DNA from: Paragordius varius
Lineage: Eukaryota; Nematomorpha
Length of the DNA stretch: 64,000 bases
Assembly: GCA_964247055.1 (NCBI GenBank)
Contig: OZ176052.1
Span: 10,540,001 to 10,604,000, forward strand
Reading direction: 5' to 3'
The notes under the pieces are model-generated. The model saw only the letters and a program-made list of their open reading frames with translations, did not search any database and was not told where the DNA came from. Positions within the stretch are counted from its first letter, which is position 1. Each line of letters begins with the position of its first letter. Shown one piece after another: positions 24,696 through 37,300 of this stretch. The position numbers and the translations under genes are program-made.

Positions 24696-24700
24696 AAATA

Positions 24701-25735
24701 CAATAAAGAAGAATAATATAGATAATAAACTCTAAGATATATAGTAACTAATATGTAAAGCAACTAAAAAAGAATCAAAAAATTTTAACCAAAAATATAA
24801 TAATAATAATTAAAAAAATACATAAATATATATCAATTAGTAAAAATAAAATACGAATCCTATTGAATTGGAATATTTTACTAAGGTAATTTCGTGCATT
24901 TTTTGAATGAATGAGAAAAACTGATAAAAGATAGTATAAATGAAACATAATACAAGTAAATGTGCTGTATTGTTGGTTAATAAGATATAGATAAAGGATA
25001 TTTAATCAACTACTATAAATCAAATATTGTCTAATTTAATTATTTTGCAAATATAATTTAATTAATCATTTGCAGTTCTCAATCTGGGAACTGCTACATT
25101 TTCGATGTATAAGCAGGGATCAATTTATAAAGGCCCAAAACCAACAATATTGATTTTATATGGAAAATACCTTAAACATTGTTTGAAACCATCATAATCT
25201 TTTATCTGTTTGAAAAATTGCTTAGACACGCTCGTATTTTAGAAAATAGGCTTAAGCTTTAAAAAGGCGCTGGATTAGATTTTATATGCAAAACCTGAAT
25301 CCTTATTGAATCCATATCAACTTATCATCTATTTGAATGAACCTAAACGTAAAAATTATTTCCCATTCTATTTTGGACAGCTTCTTTTTAAGCCATTTAA
25401 AGGAGTGAGTTTTTATTGCGGGAATAGTATGAAGAGGCTCGAGTATAAGCAAATTTATAAATTAAAAATTCTTTTATTATGGGGTACTTGTTTTCAGGAA
25501 AATTTTCAAAGCCTCAATCAACATTTTTGTAAATAAACTTTGTCATATTTGATAGTATTTAATGCTAATTTTTATTTTCATTTATAGCCATAATTTTATA
25601 TTTAATCATACAACATATTTTTAGGATATAAATCAAATCGGAGTTCTGAAATACCGATAAAAATGAAGTGTTAAATGGACAAAGTAACATTATTATTATA
25701 CCAGTTGTAGTCATGTCTTCACGATTATTTGACAA
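24701..25735. other. Gene-free AT-rich stretch
   Basis: Short AAT-rich runs near 24798; nothing else recognised. Confidence 0.5.
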
Positions 25736-25739
25736 AAAA

Positions 25740-26760
25740 TACGTACTTTTGGGGAAATCAATTATTTTTTTAGTGCTCGGCTCTACAATCTCCCATCTCT
25801 CTGGATACGAGAAAAACTTATTGTCTTTTTCGGTAAACCATTTTATCAATATATTCGTATAATTGGAGCTCTTTCTGCGTGTGCCCTATTGATGCAAAGG
25901 GTAAATAATCAAATGGCGCCAGGTCAGGAGAAAAGAGTGGAAGCGATCTCATCGAAGCGATTATATGGCGTCTTTAACAGGTTTAGTTGTGTAGCATCTG
26001 CGGTAAATTCACTCGTCGTATTTTCTGACTATTACGGTTTTTCGATTAATGCATAGTTTAAATTAGGTATTGTTGGCTATAGCGCTTTGGATAAACGGTT
26101 TCACTGGGCTTCAAAATTTCATGGTACATAATACCGTTCTGGTCCTAACAGACATAGAGCATGGTCTTTTTGCGAAGAAAGTTGGCCTTGGTTAGGAGAG
26201 ACTTTGCAAGTTGAAGCCAAGATTTTTAATTTGGCTTACAAAATATAGCCACCTGTCATTACACATCATATCTCTTTACGATTTTTAATATGAAGTTCAT
26301 TCTTCTATTGGAGACAATCAGCGAGGTTTTCTCTCACATTGCTAATAAACATTTACTGATTTTGTGATACAAGTAATGCTTCAGCCAGTACAGTTAGGTT
26401 TGAGTTAATAAATAACTGCTTTTATCGCGTTGTTGTGTGGTTTACAAAAGCTCAACTCTTTTTCATATGAATTCACAACTTCTAAACGTAACCATGTTGT
26501 TACAATAAATGGGGCCACCATATGGTTCTACCAGTATATGATGACTTTAAACACATTGAAATAAGAAAACTGCTCACCAAAATTCCTCGAATACTATATC
26601 TAGATAAACAGCCATAGGTAACTCTAATTGTGTGAAGTCGATAAATATAAGATAAAGAAATGGTGTCTGTATCTAAATAAACGGCTGTGTACTTTGCAAA
26701 GACGACTTCTATTTGTTATCAGATAAGGAGCATTTGACTACACGGGGTTATTTTCCTACA
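25740..26760 (-). mobile_element. Decayed mariner-like transposon, copy a
   Basis: Minus-strand translation at about 25905-25950 gives FSPDLAPFDY, the SPDLAPSDY motif around the last aspartate of mariner DD34D transposases. About 25750-25849 gives WFTEKDNKFFSYPERWEIVE, the mariner C terminus. Many stops and indels. Same family as the copies at 27100, 31700, 36880 and 53225. Confidence 0.7.
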
Positions 26761-27099
26761 ATTATATTTTCTCGTTTTTGGTTTTAAGTGCAATATACGG
26801 TTGCAAAAAATTATATCAATTCATGCACTACATCTCTAACAGTATTTAGAATTTACAAAACCAACATATTTAATTTTTAAAACATAAAAAATAGTCAATA
26901 ATTTTTTAAAAATCTAATTAATCTTGGTTTAGAATGTAATTCACCTCTAAAAATAAATATACGATTTTCAATTTATGTGAATGAGATACTGGACAAAATT
27001 AACATTTATATAAATATATGTACCTTTGTTTTTTTTATGATAAATTGATCGAAAACAACACAGTTGTATTTATAAGTATTTAACGGTTTCTAGGTACAA

Positions 27100-27930
27100 A
27101 CACGGATTTTTATAATATCATCATATATTATATTCATTATTCTGCGAGAAAGCTTCCCATAGATGCGTAGATGTATTAGCGAAATGGCGTAAATTTAGGA
27201 GACTTTAGTGAATGCGGAAAAAATTCCCATCCAAGCCAATTTAACGTGTCTTTACCTGGTTTACTGTGCAATAAAATTTATTGTTATATAGCAAAATCGT
27301 TTAACCATGTTTTTCTAGATTCCAGATGTTTTTAAATTGCATCGTTTTAATTGGGTTGTTAGTGATAGTGATAAGCAATTTTACGAGACTTCAAAAGTCA
27401 AAATACCGTCCTGTTCCCCTAATGCACATGGCATGGTTTTTTGTGGAAGCGATTTGGCCTTATTGCTAATGGAACGGGTTGGCCAGATAAATCGATTTTG
27501 TCCGTTCCAATTGGATACAATGATTTCTTTAATCAGGTATTTACAAGTATATCTGCATTTCCGCTTGACGTTCAAATTGTGTGGGACACATTAGAGTTTC
27601 AGGCCTTTACCATTGCTCAATGACAACTATTGTTGTTTTTATAATACAGGTATGTCAATTGTTGTATTAATTATTTCATCATTCAATAACTCTTAAACTT
27701 TACCGCACACTCTTTCACATGAAATCACAACTTTAAAATTTCGAAATTATGCTTCACATGAATAATCGAGGGAGCATGTTTACCATATGTTTCTGCCCCC
27801 GCAAACCGTAAATTTCAAGAACCTTTTTCATCTGATGTAATGAATGCCGCATCTTTTTCAGGCACAATTCGGTATACTTATTGTATGATAAAAATAAACG
27901 CTACTTTTTGGTGAAGTCAACAAGTCAGAT
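27100..27930 (-). mobile_element. Decayed mariner-like transposon, copy b
   Basis: The minus strand around 27150-27240 reads a degraded SPDLAPSDY-type block (HSLKSPKFTPFR, then YIYASMGSFL). Nucleotide modules such as GCGATTTGGCCTTATT (27459) and the 'ctctttcacatgaaatcaca' block (27710) are shared with the other copies. Heavily mutated. Confidence 0.6.
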
Positions 27931-28246
27931 GAACAAAATGTATCGAATCAATTGTCTGTGTTCTTTTATCAAAAATATTGTTTTAGTTACACCGGAATTA
28001 ACTAATGAATCACCAAATCGATGCGCTAAAAATAATTTCCTTTTTCTAATAAATTTATCTGAAAATCCCCCCATTCATATAATTCCTACCACAGTAATAA
28101 AAAACCATTAAATAATGCAAATACAAAAGCAAACATATTAATATATTATCACATGCAAAATAATTAAAAATGGCAATAATTAAGGCCTAATAACTTGCTT
28201 TATAAAAAATAATAAATTAATCATAATAAAAAATATAGTATATATA

Positions 28247-28252
28247 TATTTA
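28247..28252 (-). terminator. Possible polyadenylation signal of MED23
   Basis: AATAAA on the minus strand (TTTATT on plus), about 58 nt past the stop codon, in a TA-rich stretch that makes chance occurrence easy. Confidence 0.35.
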
Positions 28253-28309
28253 TTATATATATGTACAAAGAAAAAATAAATTAGAACATATAATATACAT
28301 TCATATACG

Positions 28310-31300
28310 TTAATTTGATTTGGATTGTTCATACTTGGTGGATGAATAAATAAATACTAACTTATTACGTAAACTTATATCATTCAAATTTCTTATATAC
28401 TTTTCAATATCATTCTTTATGCCATCCCCCGTGTACATATATTTGATATGATACAATATTCCACATATCAAATCACTGAACGCAAAGCAACTTTTTCCGG
28501 GATTTATGGCAGAGATTGGATGACTAAAAAATATTTTTGTCAAATAATTATAACGCTACAGATTTAATTAGAAATGTAGATTAGAATTAGTTTTGTTAAC
28601 ATTTATATATAATTAATGCCTTAAAGATTTATATTTTTTAATTAAGGCATTATATGACCGTGAATGCTAATATAAATAATGTGCAGGAATTATACGTTTT
28701 CAAAATGATATGTAATATAAATATAACTAAATCATTTCAAAGCTATTGGAAGGGAACATTAAAATTTAATATTTGTAATTGCTTATGTTGAGAAAAAAAC
28801 TTAATTGGATATTTTTTCAAAATTAACATTGATTAACTAGTTATGACTATAAATGACTGCATTCATAAACCATTATTTATCAGTCAAAAACTTTTTGTTG
28901 TGATTTAATCATTATACTTGTCGATTTCCATTGGGGACTCCTCCGGCAGAGTTTTTTTAACAACATCTTTCATCAATATACTTTTATTATTAGAGGCGAG
29001 AATATTATCTATTCGATTTAACATATCATAAATTTCAATGGTAAGCTCAAGCAAACACCGCGTTTTCTCCAAATGAAATCGTTGTAAATATGGACCAACT
29101 AGATGACACAGGTAGAGGAATTGTTTTTCACACACTATAATTGGTTTGAGTTGTTCCCTATCATATACAATGATTAATTATGTGATGATATAAACATATT
29201 ATAACGGCGTTTAAAAATCAATATAAAGAGCACAACAAAAAAAATTCAGCCATTTTTGATTAAACACCTTCGCCCTAGCATCCATTATAGCTAAAAAAAT
29301 CTGACAGGTGTGTTAATCCATAATAACATTATCAGTCAAAGGGAGAAACGAAAAAATCAACATAGTTTTTACATATAACAAAATAGACATTTACCCTCTA
29401 CTAAAAAAGAAAGAAAACCACATAGGCATTGACACATTTTATATTTTATCCTATTATATTATGATTTTTTTATCCACACATTTCTTTTATTTTCGTTTAT
29501 TCAGTAAAGATTCTACCATGTATCAAAAATTTTCATTGTTTAATTTAATAAATTTTTTTGAGAATTCAAATTTTTATTTAAATTTCTATCTATATTTCAA
29601 AAAAAATTAAATTTGATGCATACCTAACAAATTTGGGTAAATACGTCAGTTGAGATAAATTAGAATGCATAAAGAGTGTGTGAGAAAAATGAAGAAGGCT
29701 TTGACTAAAATCAAAATTGTGAGATGATTGCTTATTTGTGTTGTCCATCACTTGTAAATGTTTAGGATAACTTTTGTTTGAGGCACTAACAAACATTTAA
29801 AAAACGTATAAATTAAGCTGTTCTAGTATTATACGGAAACTGTCTGGGTTACCAAATAATTTAAAAGTTTATTAAAAACCAATTATTTACACAAAACAGA
29901 TAAGCTAATAACAATTAGATATAAATATTCTTGAATTTAGGAAAAATAATATTTATTCAATATCAAGCGTATACCTTGAAATGGGTTGAAAAACAGATAA
30001 CACTCCTTCTGGTAGGTTTTCATCTATGTTTGTCGTATTCGCCCTCTTAGATATATTATAAACCTTTAACAGTAAAACAAAAAAAAAACTCGTTCATGAA
30101 TTTTATTTAATTGTCCAATTTGTTGAAACTCTTGTACCAGGCAGGAATAGAATGCCGTTCGAAAACATTCCTATCATAATATAAAGATAAAAAATGATTT
30201 ATATATAATATTTAATATATAGTTTAATTCATTGCAACAAAAATTAATAAAATATCTAACTTTTACCAAATTATTATGAATTGTTTTTATTTATTTTTTT
30301 TACAATAATATTAGTTATTTCCTTTTGCGTAGTTTAGCCATATGATATTTAAACGGTCAAAAACTCTACTTTAGTCATATAGACCACCTACCGGTAAATG
30401 TACTAGAATCAGACTGACTCCCATAAATAAGTCTTCTTGATTGCATTGCATTAAAATACAAGAATCATTTTTATCAGTGAGCGATTTCAAATTATTATCA
30501 GGTATATTCTCATTATGTGAAAAACTAATTGGCTTGTTAGTTATCTTTCCTCTTTCCCGTAAAAGTTTTGTGAACCATTCCATTAGTTTTTGACTTATAA
30601 TTGACCCGTGATAAGGTTGTGCTAATAACTCAATCGATATAACATATGTGTAATGAGCTATATCATTGCTGAATTCATCATATCGCCAATCCCAATTATT
30701 ATTTGTATTATTACTATAGGTGGTTTTATTTGTAGGGTATTTATGCTGAATTATGGCTGCAATAAATAATAGGAGAAATTGTTAAATTATCAACAGAATT
30801 ATGTTTATGACAATATAAATATTTCCCAAAAAATTGTCAATTTAATTATAGAATACCTTTGACTATTCTCACAAATAAGCGATCAAAGTATTCATGGGTA
30901 AGGGGAAACGGTTTGAATGACGTACTTTGTAAAGAGGGATCTTTACTTTGTTGTTGAGCAAATTTTATATGCTGTTGTAAATTAGCATAAAATTCGGGTG
31001 TTAGAAACCAATCATGAGATGGATTATTCAAACCTATAGATATAAAAAAGATATTTTCACACATTTTTGTAAAGATTTATACCTATGTTGAGTCCTTGTT
31101 TTTAAGTATGGTAATTGAAATGCGAATATACTAAATTTCAGGTCAAACGCTTATGTGATAAATCGGTAAGCCAAATATATAAATCCGAACCAAAGCGATA
31201 ATAAAAAATACCTTCGTTTGTTTCCATTAGAGCCTGTATGATATTTTTGGTTAATCGAGCTTTGATTGCCATACATAGTTGTTCAGCTTGGGCCCCATTG

Positions 31301-34300
31301 TTAGGATTATGCAGTCGTTTATCGTAATAATACGTCAACGTTTCATAAATGAAATGTAATGGTTTAGAATGATATCTGTAAAGTAGCACATAAACACATA
31401 AAAATTAGAAAAATACATATATTAAAAACTTTAGATGCCAAAAAATATGGTGTTTTATGTAAAACCCGCCTTGTTTGTCTCATGTGACTGAATTTAAAAG
31501 CGATAATCAAAACATTTGACTTTTCCTAGATCATGATATCAATAAATATAAAAAAGTTTGAAATAGTATAGTATTATTGAAGGGCATTTTTTGATGATTG
31601 TCGCCTAATGGTACAAACAAATTGTTTTTTTATTTTTAAATGGCCCATTAGGTGTATTCATAAGGTATTTTAAATAAAAATTAATTATTGGTTATATTCA
31701 AAAGATTGTGCATCGGCTTCTAAACATGTGCCTATCTCAGGTATTGTGTAGGTGGCGTCACCGATTGACTTTTACAAAAATCGAAATTATTGAAATGCTG
31801 TACTGCGAGGGTGATCCCCATAGATGCGAATAGTCCTATCGCCAGATCAGGATTGTTCAACAGATGCAAAAAAATTCCCATCGAAGTGATTTTATTCATT
31901 TTTCACTATGAATCGATTCAAAAAGGAGTTCTTCCGTACATAGAAGCACGATTTTTTAAATCTGCGATGTTCGATTTGACGTTCATTTAGTTAAATCGTG
32001 CGAAACGCATTTACCGGTTTATTTGTCTTTGTCATTACTCGTAGTCATTTATTGATTGTTTTTTTGTGATACATGTATGCCATTTATTGTTAATGTTGGT
32101 AAGTTTGCATTATTATTATAACTCTTACATTTTGGCGTCATCCATTTATGTGGTCTACCAAAGCGACTCTTTCAAATGAATTCACAACTTTGTAATTTAA
32201 AACTTAGCTTCAGAATCGATAGGGATATGCTTCAGCCAACAGATATTCAATACCCTTTTTTCTCATGGTAATGCGTACTGACAATGTTTTCAGGCACAAT
32301 TCGGCATAAATATTTAATGATGAAAATAGGACGCTTGGCGAGATCAACTTGTGTGTATTATGTTAGAATGTGAAATGTGGTCCAAATCAAGTTAATCGTC
32401 GCACCTTTCGCTATTTGTTTTCTTACTTAAACCAGTATTGATTTAATACAATTTACACATACACAATTTCATCCTTAAAGATAAATTTAAACATTTATAC
32501 TGATCTTAAAAAAGATTAGACATAATTTTGATGATGAACAGCTATTTTTACAGAAGTCAATACATTCAAACAAAAATAAATATTGTGATCTTATCTAAAT
32601 GTTGTATTTTACCGTTTAATGGATAAAAATTAATTCAATAAAGGGTCAATAATCATATATGTTCAAAATTTTTTTTCAGGAGAATCTTAAAAGCCAACAA
32701 ATTTACGGATGAGTTATACTGAATATATATGGTTAAAATATATTTTATACACATAAAAATAGGGTACTTTGGATTATGCCTTTTCGCCCTACAATCTAAA
32801 TAATTTATTTTTACCGTTTCCGATCTCTCCATTTTAAAGAGTTGAGAATCAACAATTTAAAATTCTATTTTCAAATATAAATTGGCTTATTATTTATTTT
32901 TGTGTCCGCATTATCCCATATAAAAATAAATATACCTATATAGGCTCCCCATTCTATCTAGAAGTGTTCCAAGAGATTTGTACATACCAGGTAATTCCAA
33001 ATATCGGTGTATTAAAATGTCAATAATCTATTCATTTTTTCGTTAAAATAAATATATAACAAAATCGCTAACAAAATAGAGAACTCTAATAATTTTGAAG
33101 ATAAAAATTTTTAAGAATAAATATACAGGCAAGAGTCTGAAATAAATGTTTCCAAACATTTGAGGTAAAACACTTTGATTTGCATTGGTGTTTGACTCAA
33201 AGCATCTATAATGTGTTAAAGTTAATAGATAAATAAATGGGCCAAGTTAATTTCAATGCTATAAATATATATTATAAAGAAAACTCCATTTTTACAACAA
33301 AAAACACAATACTTTTCCGAATATTTAGTTATGAAGTTGTTGTGTTTTATGTGCCAATTCAAAAGGTTAAAATGTTTGCTCGGATAGAGAGTAAGGAAAT
33401 CGGTATAGCGTTGGTTTAAGAAGTCTGGCGGTTTTAACAAAAGTAGTTGGCAAATGAAAAGACTCATTTGTGATGGTATATCCTGTATAGCATGAGCATT
33501 ATAACTGTTGAAATCTAGCGAGAGATTGAACAGAAAACAACAAATTATATGTTATATCCAAATAGATATATATTTTAATAACATATAGAAATGAATTAAT
33601 TTAATTTCCAATGTTAAAAGTACGCAAAAAATAATAATATTATATAAACCTAAAGATTGCGCTGATGATTTTTCCATCATAATAGTATCAGATGAATCTA
33701 TTCCATTGATATTTTTATCATTTAAAACATTTGTTGTTGGAGATGCGTTTTCATTTATCAAATTAGTCGTATTAGATGGATTTATGACGCCAGTTTTGTT
33801 AATAGTATGAGCCTTACAAATAAGTATGAGCAATAAACGATCTAACGGTAATAACCCCTTAACCCAAATCATTTCATTCAAGGCTTCAAGGTATTTTGAA
33901 ACGAGGTAGGCATTACTGTTACTCATAATACCCATACCAACGTTTCCACTATTACTATTGTTTCCCGTATTTGCGTTTGATCCATTTGTTTCTAAATATA
34001 TAGGCAACGCAAAAAAAAGTATTTTAACATCGACTAAAATTTATTAAATACAAAATTGGCTAAATAGAATAATTTTTAATGATTTAAACTAATAAAGGAG
34101 TCCGTTTTCTACAAGTAAAATAAATTAATTTTGTATCCAAGAGTTAATACAACCTTGATTAGTACTATTAGAGGTGGTGGCCGTACATTGACAAAATTCG
34201 GTTATGACATAATCCATAAAAATTCTATAGGCGTCAGTGATTTCGGCATAGTACAACATATAAGGTGAAAGGTGTGATGATATGTCTTTGTCTAAAATAT

Positions 34301-37300
34301 GACATAAAATTATATTATTATTAGGTCACAAACATTAATTTATAAAAATGAAAATTATAACAGTAAACTGGCTGTTTTCGATCTAATTTAAAACTAAAAA
34401 TGAGTAAATTTTTTAAAGATATATAAATTGATTTTAATATTTAATAATCAACAATATCCTAAAATGAACTGCTCCATAACGAGTTATCAATATAGAGGTA
34501 AACTAAGAGGATACTGGTTTTTTGTTTTTGTTTTATTTTAAGAAAAATTGCAAAAAATAGACTTTTACAATAAATTTTATTTTATACCATCAACAATTTT
34601 TATATTTGAGGAGGGATCCTGATTGTTTTCATTTCTTTGCAATGATAACTTTAGTTTCTCTTTATAATATTTGGTTTCATACAATAACATTTTCACCGTC
34701 TGCCCATCATAATCGGCAATTTGGGGTGATGCAGATCCCCTATAACACGCAACAAACATATTAGTAAGTGCTATTTACGCAATTTTTTTGGATATTATGT
34801 TAAAAAAATACCATAAAAAGAATTAATAAATTGTATACGTAAGCAGTACACGGATTTTATCGTTACGGCGACACCTATACTATATTTCGACTTAGTATTT
34901 CAAGCACGAATAAACTGCTTTAAAAATTAAAAACCTCTAGGTGAGATATAATTATTACACAAAAAAGCAATATTAAAATATTAACCTAGCATATACTTAA
35001 AGTAATAGCACATTCACTCAATGCAAATTAATTTTTCCAAATCGATTAAAAAACTGTATCCCTAGTAAATTTTATCGTTTCAATTGATTGAGTCAATTAG
35101 CGATGAAAAAAAAGACAAAATAATAATACATACCCATTTCCATTTAGAGCTTGATGAATCCTTCGTTGTACACCAACCTTCCAACAAAGACAGAGCAATA
35201 GAGCCCTAGGGGTTCGGCGCATATCAACAGGCATTTCTTCAATAAAGGTATGCATTATGCCAGACGTATTATTGGTTGATTTATTTGGATTGTTTTCTGG
35301 TTGTAAATTGGCGGTAAAATTTACCATATTAAAACTTTCTACCTGTGACTTGTAAGTTGACAGGTAATGTGTTAAGGCTTGTGTAGATGTCAAAAATTCT
35401 GACAAAAAAACGAAACAAAGAAAATTTTGTTAATACTAAAAAGTATGAACATAACACAAAATCTTTTCGTAAATATCACAATTGATGTTGTACAAGGACA
35501 AAAATAATCCAAAAAAATCTTTGCCGGTATTAAAAAATTATATAGCGCATTATTTATGGGTACCGCTTAAAAATAAATATGATAAATATATACTTTTTAT
35601 GTTTTTAAATTCGTCATTGATCCAAAGATTGAGGGATTTTATTTGTTTTCCATTCTTGTTAACAATATTATTATAGCTGTTTGCTGCTTTGCTATCATTG
35701 CCAATTTTAATACCGTGATACATTTGCGCCAATTGATTAGGCATATTTATATATGTGTGCATAGGAAATGTATGTGGTGTTTTAAGTTGAGCATTTTGAA
35801 TTATTTCATGGCACCTAAACACAGATATATATAAAAATAAAAAAGGTTCTTACACAATTATTTACATACACGGCTGATCTTAACTTTAATTCCTTGATAT
35901 ATCATTTCGGATATTTGTGATTAATGTTATTAATGTCGTCCCTTCTTATTTTTCTATAAGAGATCGAATATTGTAACAGTTTACAAATACCTGATGATTA
36001 ACATAAATGACAGGCACTTTTACATTATGGTACTAGATAATCAATTTTTAAAAAATATTGAATTTGTAGGGGTAAAAATGATAGAAACATAATTGTTGTA
36101 AGGGGCCAGTAATAATTTATTATTAGTGGACTTGGTTTAAAATGTGGCATGTTCCGAGGATATTTAAAAATCCAATACTTTAATAATTTATTAGGACCAT
36201 ACGCACTCGATAAGTTAAATAAATTATGAGTACCATAGACCAGAGGCTGAATCAAATCCCCCATTGATAGCTATATTCTTGGCTAAGGTATATATCCAAA
36301 CTTTATTATGTTCTTCACTATGGGCTTGGACTAAACTCTTACAATCAGCGACAAGGTAACGCGTTATTTGTGGTTGTAAATCAACGTTTGATAAACTTGC
36401 AATGTAATTCAAAGATATGTTATCTATAACATTAAGGAGCATAAGGTATTGTGATATAGTTATAGAGTCATTAACAGTGCAGTTAATGTTGCTATTTGGC
36501 TGATTTGAAGCATTTTGTGATAAAGAGTTTGAATGTTGTTGAGTTTGAAAAGTTGACGATAATATTTCATCAGAATCTGTTTCGTTTGAAAGCAATAATT
36601 TGGAAAGATTCATGGCAAGACCTTGAATGTAAGTCAAGATCTGTATTCTAATTAAAGATCATAATATGTATTTCAATATATACATTTAATCAAATGTCAT
36701 GAATCAACGGAAAAAATGAAGAATATATGTAATTATACCTCACAATCAACACAAAATCCAATTATATATTTTATAGGCAAACTTTAAATTAGCAGTTAAC
36801 AAATAGGGAACAAATTTACTTTTTAAACGCTTACCAGGTGTATTCATAAGTTTTAACCAGTGAAACTAAAAGAAAGTGAAAAAAAAGGTACGCGTAGGAT
36901 TAATTTAATACACACCCTATTTTGTACATCTGACATTTAACAAACACAAACCAGCTGAGTTCACCAAAAACTAGCGGCTTATTTTTATCATTCAGCAATT
37001 ACGTCGAATTTTATTAAAAGGGATGTGTGCGGCATGCATTTTAACTGCTAAAAGTTATCGTTTGCGGGCAGAAACATATCGTGTATATGTTCCATCGATA
37101 CATATAAAAGTTATTTAATGTGAAAGAGTGTGGGCGATTTGGTTAACTACCCAACTGCGAAGAGACTAAAGTGCCATAGTTGTTGAAGGATGTCCCAACT
37201 CAAACTTAACAACAATTGGCAAAAACATTACATGTATCACCAAGAATATAAAATGTCTACAAACTATGGGAAAAATAAAAACTCGATATGAGTCCCATAA

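Larger units (their letters stand above)
21763..24700 (-). mobile_element. RTE-like LINE retrotransposon, nearly complete
   Basis: About 2.9 kb on the minus strand: apurinic-type endonuclease, then reverse transcriptase, then the conserved C-terminal region ending LNLKREDALDRVLW and an (ATT)n tail. The layout is one long endonuclease-RT frame, as in RTE elements. It is interrupted by only about four frame changes (near 23813, 23705, 22127 and 21868), suggesting a fairly young insertion. No target duplication could be identified because both flanks are AAT-rich. Confidence 0.85.

Noticed and set aside
27337-27623. Plus-strand open frames of 60-85 codons that look protein-like
   Set aside because: They are antisense to a decayed mariner transposase copy and share its nucleotide modules.
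33222-33312. Extension of the MED23 exon past 33313 as coding
   Set aside because: The homology stops exactly at the GT at 33311-33312 and resumes in the 33205-33127 exon in the right phase.
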